From CAZYBC01 sp964645645 (lineage in GTDB: Bacteria; Patescibacteriota; Microgenomatia; UBA1400; PJMF01), in NCBI GenBank assembly GCA_964645645.1, contig CAZYBC010000031.1:1-9535 (forward strand): a stretch of 9,535 nt of DNA, in the 5' to 3' direction. Position numbers and translations under genes: made by a program. Below, piece by piece: positions 1 through 6,227 of this stretch (within the stretch, counting starts at the first letter, position 1; every line of letters begins with the position of its first letter). A model generated the notes under the pieces. The model saw nothing but the letters and a program-made list of their open reading frames with translations. It had not been told where the DNA came from and ran no database searches.

Positions 1-2
1 TG

Positions 3-55
3 CTATCTATCAATGAAAAGTAACTAAAAAACCAACACAAAATGTCCCTTAACCC
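3..55 (+). repeat. Left arm of 53-bp terminal inverted repeat
   Basis: This stretch is the reverse complement of 9483-9535 with 50 of 53 positions identical. The outer 16 bases (CTATCTATCAATGAAA, 3-18) match exactly, three mismatches fall within 19-22, and the inner 33 bases (23-55, ending in CTTAACCC) match exactly. Identity stops abruptly inside position 55, but on the outside it runs to the window edge, so the repeat may continue beyond it. No coding sequence lies in it. Possible readings are the ends of two oppositely oriented copies of an insertion sequence or other dispersed repeat, or the ends of a single element. The matching itself is certain; its nature is inferred. Confidence 0.9.
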
Positions 56-95
56 TAAAATTCTAAAAAAATAAGTTTTTTTAAGCGAATTTATT

Positions 96-132
96 AACGG
101 ATGATCAAGCTAAATTGGTCATCCGTTTTTTT
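96..132 (+). terminator. Rho-independent terminator of an off-window upstream unit
   Basis: A 13-bp stem (96-108 with 115-127, one T-G wobble at 105/118) closes a 6-base loop GCTAAA and is followed by an unbroken T run to 132. The T run lies only on the + strand side, so it stops rightward transcription. No gene lies between the left edge and this site, so the transcript it ends must start beyond the window. The rest of 56-95 is A/T-rich and holds nothing I can identify. Confidence 0.85.
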
Positions 133-144
133 GACATTTTAGCC

Positions 145-174
145 TTGACATAACCCCATCTCAGCCCATAAAAT
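145..174 (+). promoter_or_regulatory. Sigma70-type promoter of the beta-helix protein gene
   Basis: A perfect -35 box TTGACA (145-150), an 18-base spacer and TAAAAT (169-174, 5/6 match to TATAAT) form the promoter. A second TTGACA at 131-136 overlaps the end of the preceding terminator but is too far away to pair with this -10. The predicted transcription start is near 181, leaving only about 5 bases before the ATG at 186, so the mRNA is nearly leaderless and has no Shine-Dalgarno sequence. Confidence 0.75.
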
Positions 175-185
175 ATGTAATAGAT

Positions 186-3100
186 ATGGTTACTGTCCAA
201 AATAGAGTTAAATATAAACTCATTCTTTTTTTATGCTTTATAGTAATTGGTTTTTGCGGCTTAATTGTTAAAAATTTCATTCAACCTGCCGCTGCTCAAT
301 CAGCTTCTGATTGGACTTTAATCACTGATGGTTTTGAATCAGGAGATTTCTTAAGCCCCACTAATAGTAATAATTGGCTTAGAAGCACCAGTGGTTGTAC
401 TGGTACTTGTATCCAAGTTGCTAATACTAATCCTCACACTGGCACTTATTCTTTAGAAGCAATTGGTCAAGGAAGTAATATTGCTTTAATCTATAAATTG
501 AATATTGCTGGAGGGGATATTTCTAATGGTAAAGTAGAATTTTGGATTAATGCGGATGCTCCCACAGTTGCTACTACAGTTGGGGTAGCGCAAATGTCAG
601 ATAGTGGCAATAACTCTTTAGCTTTATTAAGAATTGATGCTACTAAAAAAATCTATATTCACGGCGATGCCACTGAAAATCGTTATCAATTAAGTGGCTG
701 GACTAAAGTTGCCTTTGCTTATCAAGCCGGTGCCTCTGGTTCTGTAAAATTATGGGTCAACGATAACCTCGTCAGAACATTTCCTACCAGCACTACCGCT
801 AATATTGCTTATATTAAAATAGGCAAAGTTTCAATAGGTAGTGTTACTGATGGTTCTATTTTCTTTGATGATGTCACTTTTACCATGCCAGCTATTGCTG
901 ATTTGTGGGTTGATAAAGCAGCAGGGAGTGATAGCAATAATGGTTTAACCGAAGGCACTGCTTTTGCAACCATTCAAAAAGCCGCTAATATTGCTGGACC
1001 AGGCACCACTGTTCACATCAAATCAGGAGAATACAACGAACAAGTCAAACCTCAATACAAAGGTTTAAATCCAGAAAATTTAACCATCACCTTCCAAGGA
1101 GAAGCTGGTCATGATGTTTATATCGATGGCGATGCTAATAACGATGGCACTAGAGAATTACCTGTTAGTTTATGGAATGGCCTTTTTTCTATTGATAATG
1201 TTGATCATGTTAAATTAAGTAATTTTACAATCCGTCAAAGTAATTGGATGGGTCTTTATGCTGTTGGCACAGATAATCTTGAAGTAAGTAATATTACTAC
1301 TTTAAACACCAATGCTTCTGGCCTTTATGTAAATGGAGCCGGCAATGTTACTGTTAATAACAATACTGTTAGAGCTGGTTGTGAATATGGGAATGATCCG
1401 CTAAGTCTTCCTCAGGAAAATATTAGCATTGTCCATGTTCATGATTTTGAAGTTGCCTATAACCATGTTTATGATGGGGTTGGTTTAGAACAAGGTGGTG
1501 AAGGAATTGATGTTAAAGGTAATAGTTATCACGGCAATATTCACCACAATCATGTTTATGATTTACCTGATGATGTTGGTATTTACGTAGGTGTTACTAC
1601 AAGCGGATCTCTCGATCATCCAGAATTAGGAGCTTATGAATTAAACGTTTACAACAATGAAGTTAATACTGATACCGGGATAGCAGTGAGTGCAGAAGGC
1701 ATAAGTGTTACAGAAAAAGGAGGTAATGTTCAAGATGTTAAAATTTTTAATAACTTAGTTTATGGAGGAAATAACGGGGGAATTTTGGTCACTCGATGGA
1801 ATGGTGAAGGAATTACTGGAACAAAAAGCAATATCGATATCTTTAATAACGTCGTTTATAAAAATTCTCAAGTTAGCATTACTGGCATTGGCGTTCAATG
1901 TTATGCGAGTGGAGAAGTATCTAATGTTAACATCTGGAATAATATTGTTAGTCAAAATGGACAATCCCAAATTGATGTTCATTCTTGTGCTGCTAATGTG
2001 GTGGTAGAAAATAACTTAATTGATGGTTATATAGGAGATAGTATCTATGAAGTTGACCCTAGTGATCCAGTTGCTTGTCCTAACTGTTTAGCAAGCTCGC
2101 CCAATTTTGTTGACCCAGATAACGCTACTCCGGATTTCCATTTACAAGCTGGAGCAGGGGGAATTGATGCTGGTAAGGCAGTTTATGTAGATCTTGATTT
2201 TGATGGAAATTATGAACTATTAGATTTTGATTATGCTGATAATCCTCGTCCAGTTAATAGTTTATTTGATCTTGGTGCTTATGAGTATCAAACTCAATCT
2301 TACACTGTTAATTTTACTGCTGGGGCTAATGGCACACTTACTGGCACCACTAGCCAATCTGTAAATTCAGGATCAAATGCCAGTGCCGTAACAGCCGTAG
2401 CTAATACTGGTTATCATTTTGTTAATTGGACTGGCACTGGTTTTACAACCAGCACTAGCAATCCTCTAACTGTCACAAATGTCACTCAAAACCTTAATCT
2501 TACTGCTAATTTTGCTATTAATACCTATACTATTACTGCTACTAGCTCTGGAGATGGGACAATTACCCCTTCTGGCATTATTACCTATAATTACGCAGAA
2601 AGCCAAAATTTTGTCTTTACTCCAACATTAGGTCAATCTATTAGAGCAGTTTATGTTGATGGTAATTCTATCCCAGTGGTTTCAGACTATACCTTTAATA
2701 GTTTAACCACCAATCATACCATTGCTGTTACCTTTTCTACCCAAACTTTGAGTGCTGGTTTTACGAGTAACCTAACTAATATTAATGCAGGAGAAAACAT
2801 TCAATTTACAGATACTTCTGCCATACCTACTGGAAAATCAATCGTCTCTTGGCTCTGGGAATTTGGAGATGGAGCCACTTCTACAGCGTCTAGTCCTAGC
2901 CATACTTATGCTAATTCTGGGACATATACCGTTAAATTAACAATCACTGATAATTTAGGGAACACTAGTGTCAAACAAATAACTAACTATGTTAAAGTTA
3001 ACACCATTACTAATAGTACCCCTACTCCTACAACTAGTCCTGTTCCAACTGCAACTCCTACACCTACCATTAGCCCTACTCAAGCACCTAGTCCTACTCC

Positions 3101-3347
3101 AACAACTGTCCCCACTCCACCTGGTAGAGGTGGCAAAAAGAAAACTGCTAGTATGTCTGATTTAACTGGCTCAGTAATGGGTACAATGGAAGATGTCAAA
3201 ACTCAAGCTCAACAAACTTTTAATCAATTTGGTGTTTTAAGTTGGGTGTGGTTATCAGCAGTGCTAATATTAAGCATGTGGTCTATTACTATCATCATTA
3301 GTCGTCCAATTGATAAGACCCATCACGGTTCTTATAGCTTCCAATAA
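186..3347 (+). CDS. Cell-surface parallel beta-helix protein with InlB-like repeats, PKD domain and C-terminal membrane anchor
   Basis: This is a large (1053 aa) exported protein. Residues 11-31 form a hydrophobic signal segment, with a likely cleavage site after the AAA at 35-37. Residues 40-235 look like a concanavalin A/LamG-type beta-sandwich. A right-handed parallel beta-helix of the pectate-lyase-like, DUF1565 type runs from about 240 (LWVDKAAGSDSNNG) to 702, with many Asn-rich turns, and ends in a typical IDAG...DLGAYEYQ cap. Two divergent InlB B-type repeats follow (about 705-779 and 780-855, the first with GYHFVNWTG), then a PKD domain (857-942, WEFGDG and HTYANSGTYTV), a Pro/Thr/Ser linker (945-979), a basic GRGGKKK patch, a transmembrane helix (about 1019-1040) and a short cytoplasmic tail. 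There is no LPXTG sorting signal. Beta-helix families often bind or cleave polysaccharides, but I cannot point to catalytic residues, so enzymatic activity is unproven; an adhesin or structural role is equally possible. Confidence 0.88.
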   Translation: MVTVQNRVKYKLILFLCFIVIGFCGLIVKNFIQPAAAQSASDWTLITDGFESGDFLSPTNSNNWLRSTSGCTGTCIQVANTNPHTGTYSLEAIGQGSNIALIYKLNIAGGDISNGKVEFWINADAPTVATTVGVAQMSDSGNNSLALLRIDATKKIYIHGDATENRYQLSGWTKVAFAYQAGASGSVKLWVNDNLVRTFPTSTTANIAYIKIGKVSIGSVTDGSIFFDDVTFTMPAIADLWVDKAAGSDSNNGLTEGTAFATIQKAANIAGPGTTVHIKSGEYNEQVKPQYKGLNPENLTITFQGEAGHDVYIDGDANNDGTRELPVSLWNGLFSIDNVDHVKLSNFTIRQSNWMGLYAVGTDNLEVSNITTLNTNASGLYVNGAGNVTVNNNTVRAGCEYGNDPLSLPQENISIVHVHDFEVAYNHVYDGVGLEQGGEGIDVKGNSYHGNIHHNHVYDLPDDVGIYVGVTTSGSLDHPELGAYELNVYNNEVNTDTGIAVSAEGISVTEKGGNVQDVKIFNNLVYGGNNGGILVTRWNGEGITGTKSNIDIFNNVVYKNSQVSITGIGVQCYASGEVSNVNIWNNIVSQNGQSQIDVHSCAANVVVENNLIDGYIGDSIYEVDPSDPVACPNCLASSPNFVDPDNATPDFHLQAGAGGIDAGKAVYVDLDFDGNYELLDFDYADNPRPVNSLFDLGAYEYQTQSYTVNFTAGANGTLTGTTSQSVNSGSNASAVTAVANTGYHFVNWTGTGFTTSTSNPLTVTNVTQNLNLTANFAINTYTITATSSGDGTITPSGIITYNYAESQNFVFTPTLGQSIRAVYVDGNSIPVVSDYTFNSLTTNHTIAVTFSTQTLSAGFTSNLTNINAGENIQFTDTSAIPTGKSIVSWLWEFGDGATSTASSPSHTYANSGTYTVKLTITDNLGNTSVKQITNYVKVNTITNSTPTPTTSPVPTATPTPTISPTQAPSPTPTTVPTPPGRGGKKKTASMSDLTGSVMGTMEDVKTQAQQTFNQFGVLSWVWLSAVLILSMWSITIIISRPIDKTHHGSYSFQ
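3018..3122 (+). repeat. Low-complexity Pro/Thr/Ser-coding tract
   Basis: Imperfect repetition of CCTACT/AGTCCT-type units encodes the 35-residue linker (residues 945-979) between the PKD domain and the membrane anchor. Such linkers are flexible wall-spanning stalks and potential O-glycosylation sites; glycosylation is inferred only. Similar tracts lie in the lamin-tail gene, at roughly 7945-8080 and 8390-8560. Confidence 0.8.
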
Positions 3348-3368
3348 ATTTGCTTAAATAATTAATTG

Positions 3369-3377
3369 TGATATAAA
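3369..3377 (+). promoter_or_regulatory. Extended -10 promoter of the DUF3592-like/GT-C pair
   Basis: TGA followed by TATAAA (3372-3377) forms an extended -10 (TGn plus -10) in the 36-base gap after the beta-helix gene. Exactly six bases separate the -10 from the ATG at 3384, so transcription should start at or next to the A of the start codon. I see no clear -35 box, which is normal for extended -10 promoters. Read-through from the upstream gene is also possible, as there is no terminator in the gap. Confidence 0.6.
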
Positions 3378-3383
3378 TAAAAT

Positions 3384-3773
3384 ATGAATAAAATTAAATT
3401 TTTCAAGATTATTACCACCGATTATTTAAGTGCTGTTTGTTTAGTATTTAGTTTAATTTTTATTCTTTTAGGTCCTGGAGTTTTATTGGTTTGGTTATTT
3501 ACTATCCCGACTATTTTAATGAGATACTCACTCATAAAAAAAACTCTCACTAAAGGCAAAACTGCTAAAGCTATTATTGTTAAACGTTGGTTCTTTAGAC
3601 AAGGAGCAAAACTTCAATATGCCTTTAAAGACTCTAATGAACAAAAGCATCTTGTTGGAAATTTTGTCGCCAAAACTATTCTCAAATATCAAATTGGTGA
3701 TACTGTAGAAGTAGCTTATTTGCCTAAAAATCCTAAAAAGGCTTTTATTATTGATCTTTATTTAAGTAAATAA
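3384..3773 (+). CDS. Small DUF3592-like membrane protein
   Basis: This 129-aa protein has two closely spaced hydrophobic segments (about 13-33 and 35-47). A soluble beta-rich part follows: a basic TKGKTAKAIIVKRW stretch near 56-69, then LQYAF, and a closing GDTVEVAYLPKNPKKAFI segment. The ending, a glycine, a V-V-Y core and an 'NP..A.I' tail, is the pattern of DUF3592 domains, whose function is unknown. It lies 36 bases after the beta-helix gene and 4 bases before the GT-C gene, so it is probably co-transcribed with the latter. Family assignment is from pattern memory only. Confidence 0.7.
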   Translation: MNKIKFFKIITTDYLSAVCLVFSLIFILLGPGVLLVWLFTIPTILMRYSLIKKTLTKGKTAKAIIVKRWFFRQGAKLQYAFKDSNEQKHLVGNFVAKTILKYQIGDTVEVAYLPKNPKKAFIIDLYLSK

Positions 3774-3777
3774 AGAT

Positions 3778-4995
3778 ATGTTAGCAGATTCTTATTGGCT
3801 TCTTAGTGGATTCTTAATTACTAGTTTAATTAACTTATTTTTTTGGAACAAAAAAAGAGAAAAGTTTTTAACAAAATTTAACTATCCTTTTTTGCTGGTG
3901 ATAATTTTAATTTTAGGTCAGCTTGTTCTGAGTTTTTTTTTCAAAAAACAAGTAGGTGATGTGTTTTTGTTTTCTGGAGCTGGTTATCATTTAAGGCACA
4001 AAATTGATTTTTATTGGATAGATAGTAACCATACTCAATATCCATTTTTCCCTTTTTTGATTTTTTTATTTGCTCCATTAAATTATTTAAGTGAAACTCA
4101 GCCTTGGTTTAATTTTTCGTTTTGTTTAAAAGCTGTGCTTAGTTTATGTTTAGTTTTACTTAGTTACCTAATTTGTAAAAATCCTACTAGTCGTCAAATT
4201 GACCGTCAAAAAATTATCTGGGCAATCAGATTTGTAAGTAATCCAATCACTTTTGCTATTATTTTTTATCACGGTCAAATTGATGTAATTTTATTAACAT
4301 TTTTAATAGCCGCAATTATTTTACTTAAACAACAATCTTGGAGCCAAATTTTACAATCTAGCTTACTATTTGCTTGTTCAATTGCTAGTAAAACTTGGTC
4401 AGTTTTAATTCTCCCACAGGTAATTTGGCAAATTAGATCTTGGCCAAAAAAATTTATTTATTTTTTATTAATTGTGGGTTTTTTATTAGCTAATATCAAA
4501 TTTTACGGTCTAATTATTGGCTCTAATTTTGAAACTGTTACCAATGCACTGCTTGCGCCAGGAGGGCCGGGCGGAAATTGGGGACTTAGTTTATTATTAA
4601 AACCAATTTGGTCTATTCTTGCTCCTTATCGTTTATTAATTTTTCTCAGTCTTTTTGGAATTTTGCAATTATTAATTTTATTAAGCAAAAAAAATCTTTT
4701 GCAAACTGCTTTATTAACTATCCTCAGCTTTTATTTAACTACCCCTAACTGGGGAGTCCAATATTTATTTTGGCAAATTCCTTTAATTTTTATTTTAGCT
4801 AGTCAAAAAAAACTTAAAGTTTCTAAACTTAATTTAATTTTAACTAGCTTATATTGTTTAATCACTTACCTAAACATTAGTTTAATCCAACCTGCAAAAT
4901 TTTTAAGCACTTTAGCTACCTTAATTGGACTTGGACTATATATTTTTTATCTACAATGGTTTAACACTTTATTAAAACCAATGGATGAAAAATAG
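3778..4995 (+). CDS. Polytopic membrane protein, probable GT-C type glycosyltransferase
   Basis: This 405-aa protein is almost entirely hydrophobic, with roughly nine to eleven transmembrane helices. GT-C hallmarks seen are an acidic first external loop (GD at 60-61, then YPFFPF near 88-93), NPITFAIIFYHGQID at about 155-169 followed by a long helix and SKTW/LPQV (the 'HGQ.D ... K ... P' pattern of GT87 and PIG-M-like enzymes), and a late TPNWGVQYLFWQIP segment. GT-C enzymes transfer sugars from polyprenyl-phosphate donors on the outer face of the membrane. The start is 4 bases after the upstream stop with no Shine-Dalgarno sequence, so translation is probably coupled. Sugar and acceptor cannot be deduced. 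Neighbouring Ser/Thr/Pro-rich surface proteins make protein O-glycosylation a reasonable guess, but lipid or wall polysaccharide are alternatives. The stop is TAG, the only non-TAA stop in the window. Confidence 0.72.
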   Translation: MLADSYWLLSGFLITSLINLFFWNKKREKFLTKFNYPFLLVIILILGQLVLSFFFKKQVGDVFLFSGAGYHLRHKIDFYWIDSNHTQYPFFPFLIFLFAPLNYLSETQPWFNFSFCLKAVLSLCLVLLSYLICKNPTSRQIDRQKIIWAIRFVSNPITFAIIFYHGQIDVILLTFLIAAIILLKQQSWSQILQSSLLFACSIASKTWSVLILPQVIWQIRSWPKKFIYFLLIVGFLLANIKFYGLIIGSNFETVTNALLAPGGPGGNWGLSLLLKPIWSILAPYRLLIFLSLFGILQLLILLSKKNLLQTALLTILSFYLTTPNWGVQYLFWQIPLIFILASQKKLKVSKLNLILTSLYCLITYLNISLIQPAKFLSTLATLIGLGLYIFYLQWFNTLLKPMDEK

Positions 4996-5014
4996 ATTAA
5001 CTGTGCTCTTTTCA

Positions 5015-5103
5015 AGCTAATTAATAAAAATGGATATACCTTTGCAAACCATTTGAGCATAGCGATTGCGTTTACAAAGGTATATCTATTTTTAATTAAG
5101 CTA
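5015..5103. repeat. Long imperfect hairpin flanked by a direct repeat (terminator or MITE-like)
   Basis: The arms 5021-5049 and 5070-5099 are nearly complementary. The core 5031-5049 pairs with 5070-5088 with one G-T wobble (5032/5087) and one C/A mismatch (5045/5074), and A5/T5 tracts continue the stem outward. The loop is 20 bases (5050-5069). AAGCTA occurs just outside both arms (5014-5019 and 5098-5103), like a 6-bp target duplication, although AGCT is itself palindromic. Lying after the GT-C gene, with a T run on either strand, it could end transcription in both directions, though the stem is AT-rich. It contains no open reading frame of note. Confidence 0.75.
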
Positions 5104-5120
5104 TCAATTTTCCCTTTTTC

Positions 5121-5129
5121 TGCTATAAT
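5121..5129 (+). promoter_or_regulatory. Extended -10 promoter of the RRM gene
   Basis: TGC directly followed by a perfect TATAAT (5124-5129) forms a strong extended -10. The -35 region (around 5101-5106) is weak. The predicted start is near 5136, which gives an approximately 100-nt leader before the ATG at 5235, the longest leader in the window. Confidence 0.75.
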
Positions 5130-5135
5130 ACTAAC

Positions 5136-5238
5136 TAGATCAAAACGGCAGTTCTTAGTTTCCTAAGCATCGTGTCCGAATTAAAAAATTAGTTGTTCTT
5201 TTTGATCCGAACAACTAAAAGAAAAGGGCACGCAATGC
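5136..5238 (+). promoter_or_regulatory. Structured leader RNA that can sequester the RRM gene start
   Basis: Four pairings are visible. (1) A small hairpin CTTAG/CTAAG at 5154-5158 and 5163-5167 with a TTTC loop. (2) A perfect 10-bp hairpin at 5189-5198 and 5209-5218 with loop TTTTTGATCC. (3) CGTGTCC (5171-5177) with GGGCACG (5226-5232), extended after a 2-base bulge by GCAT (5167-5170) with ATGC (5235-5238), so both the Shine-Dalgarno-like AAGGG and the AUG are paired. (4) GATCAAAA at the predicted 5' end (5138-5145) complementary to 5200-5207 in the loop of hairpin 2, a possible pseudoknot. I recognise no known riboswitch. An RNA thermometer, cold-shock leader or autoregulatory site for the RRM protein are possible roles; these are inferences. 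Confidence 0.6.
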
Positions 5239-5570
5239 AACCTTCTCAAAATCCTAACAAATTGTATTGTGGAAATTTATCATTTTCCATGACCAATGAT
5301 GACTTAAGACAACTTTTCGCTCAATTTGGCGAAATTGTTGAAGCTAATGTCATTACTGACAGACAAACTGGTCGTTCAAAAGGCTTCGGCTTTGTCGAAC
5401 TTACTTCAGCTGAAGCTGCTCAAGCAGCTATTGAAGCTTTAAATGAAACTGAAGTTAATGGTCGTACCATTTTTGTTAAAGTCGCTCAACCTAAAGAACC
5501 TCGTGAAAATCGTTTTTCTGGTGGTCGTAGACCTTTTAACAGAAGCAATGATCGTAGACCAAGAAACTAA
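5235..5570 (+). CDS. Single-RRM RNA-binding protein with Arg/Gly-rich tail
   Basis: This 111-aa protein carries one RNA recognition motif covering residues 9-84. RNP2 is LYCGNL (10-15) and RNP1 is KGFGFVEL (49-56), with the aromatic residues that stack on RNA bases (Y11, F51, F53). The tail (about 92-111, GGRRPFNRSNDRRPRN) is basic and Arg/Gly-rich, as in cyanobacterial cold-inducible Rbp proteins. It probably binds single-stranded RNA as a chaperone or post-transcriptional regulator in the cytoplasm. The ATG at 5235 is chosen because AAGGG lies 6-8 bases upstream and the RRM starts just after it. An upstream in-frame TTG at 5193 lies inside the leader hairpin and would add a 14-residue non-conserved tail. 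It is monocistronic, with its own promoter, structured leader and terminator. Confidence 0.93.
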   Translation: MQPSQNPNKLYCGNLSFSMTNDDLRQLFAQFGEIVEANVITDRQTGRSKGFGFVELTSAEAAQAAIEALNETEVNGRTIFVKVAQPKEPRENRFSGGRRPFNRSNDRRPRN

Positions 5571-5597
5571 AATTTCTTAGCAATTCATTTGTTAATT

Positions 5598-5631
5598 AAC
5601 TCCCAATGGCAACATTGGGAGTTTTTGTTTT
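5598..5631 (+). terminator. Rho-independent terminator of the RRM gene
   Basis: A perfect 11-bp stem (5598-5608 with 5613-5623) is capped by a GCAA tetraloop of the GNRA type and followed by T5-G-T4 (5622-5631). It lies 27 bases after the RRM stop and directly abuts the convergent queH stop codon. Read on the minus strand the trailing sequence is TTAATTAAC, so it would be a weak terminator for queH. Confidence 0.92.
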
Positions 5632-6184
5632 AACGAAATTTATCTGCTATTTTTTCTAAAAGAGAGAAGCAACACCCACAATAATTTTGCTTATAAAAAC
5701 CGCGAGTGTTTAATTGACAGCAAATTGATTGAGGAATAATAAATTCTAATTGATATTTTTTGGCTAATTGCTGACCAAATTGAGCAATTAATTGAGTATC
5801 CATATAAGAGCTAGTCAGCATTGTTGTACTCACTTGTTGAAAACCATGCTCTTTGGCATATTGAAAAGTTTTGTCCAATCTTAATTGCCAACACTTTGGA
5901 CAACGAATTTTTTTATTAGGAATCAACTCACAATCTTGCCAAGCTAAATTAGTAAAATATTCTTGTGGTTGATAATCAGCCACAATTAATTGACCGGTAA
6001 TTTTTTCTTCTTTAATTAATTTTTTTAAAGCAGTTAAACGAGTAAGAAACTCACTTCGCGGATGAATATTAGGAGCATAATAATAAAAAGCAATTTGTTC
6101 TGGCACAATAGCTAACTGAGAATCTTGCAAAGATTGCCAGAGTTTTAAACTACAATCAGCACAACAAGTATGAATTAAAAGCAT
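5630..6184 (-). CDS. queH: Epoxyqueuosine reductase QueH
   Basis: This 184-aa protein has the family's full cysteine set. The N-terminal HTCCADC motif carries C7, C8 and C11. YYAPNIHPRSEFLTR follows at 35-49, then DCELIPNKKIRCPKCWQLRL with C85, C95 and C98. The C-terminal part holds the ICC at 154-156 and the RGFYKQNYCGCCFSL motif (161-175). QueH (DUF208) is an iron-sulfur enzyme that reduces epoxyqueuosine to queuosine at tRNA position 34, the last step of queuosine synthesis, and is unrelated to QueG. Length and motifs indicate an intact enzyme. No other queuosine gene is nearby, so whether the cell makes or salvages the precursor cannot be told. The gene is convergent with the RRM gene and divergent from the 6228 gene across 43 bases. 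Confidence 0.93.
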   Translation of the reverse strand: MLLIHTCCADCSLKLWQSLQDSQLAIVPEQIAFYYYAPNIHPRSEFLTRLTALKKLIKEEKITGQLIVADYQPQEYFTNLAWQDCELIPNKKIRCPKCWQLRLDKTFQYAKEHGFQQVSTTMLTSSYMDTQLIAQFGQQLAKKYQLEFIIPQSICCQLNTRGFYKQNYCGCCFSLLEKIADKFR

Positions 6185-6190
6185 GGCGTT

Positions 6191-6196
6191 ATTATA
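6191..6196 (-). promoter_or_regulatory. -10 box of queH, leaderless start
   Basis: On the minus strand a perfect TATAAT occupies 6196-6191, with six bases (AACGCC) before the ATG beginning at 6184. Transcription should therefore start at the A of the start codon. No Shine-Dalgarno sequence and no clear -35 box are visible; the -35 position overlaps the opposing -10 box at 6216-6221. Confidence 0.7.
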
Positions 6197-6215
6197 AAAC
6201 TAAAAAAAAGAACAG

Positions 6216-6221
6216 TATAAT
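6216..6221 (+). promoter_or_regulatory. -10 box of the 6228 gene, leaderless start
   Basis: A perfect TATAAT is followed by six bases (AGTCCT) and the ATG at 6228, so the predicted transcription start coincides with the A of the start codon. The two divergent -10 boxes lie 19 bases apart, so each falls in the other's -35 region and polymerase can probably occupy only one direction at a time. Confidence 0.7.
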
Positions 6222-6227
6222 AGTCCT

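Noticed and set aside
1755..2007. Open frames on both strands inside the beta-helix gene
   Set aside because: They lie fully within a long, well-supported coding region, have no start signals, and their translations resemble no family. They are frame shadows.
5015..5103. CRISPR repeat or dif-type recombination site
   Set aside because: There is a single hairpin with no repeated units, and no 28-bp site with two XerC/D-like half-sites around a 6-bp centre could be recognised.
5193..5234. Longer start for the RRM protein using TTG at 5193
   Set aside because: The TTG lies inside the perfect leader hairpin with no ribosome binding site, and the extra residues are not RRM-like. ATG at 5235 has AAGGG at a sensible distance.
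5136..5234. preQ1 riboswitch upstream of the RRM gene, suggested by queH nearby
   Set aside because: queH is on the opposite strand with a leaderless start, and this leader lacks the short preQ1-I loop and tail pattern. The folds seen are larger and different.
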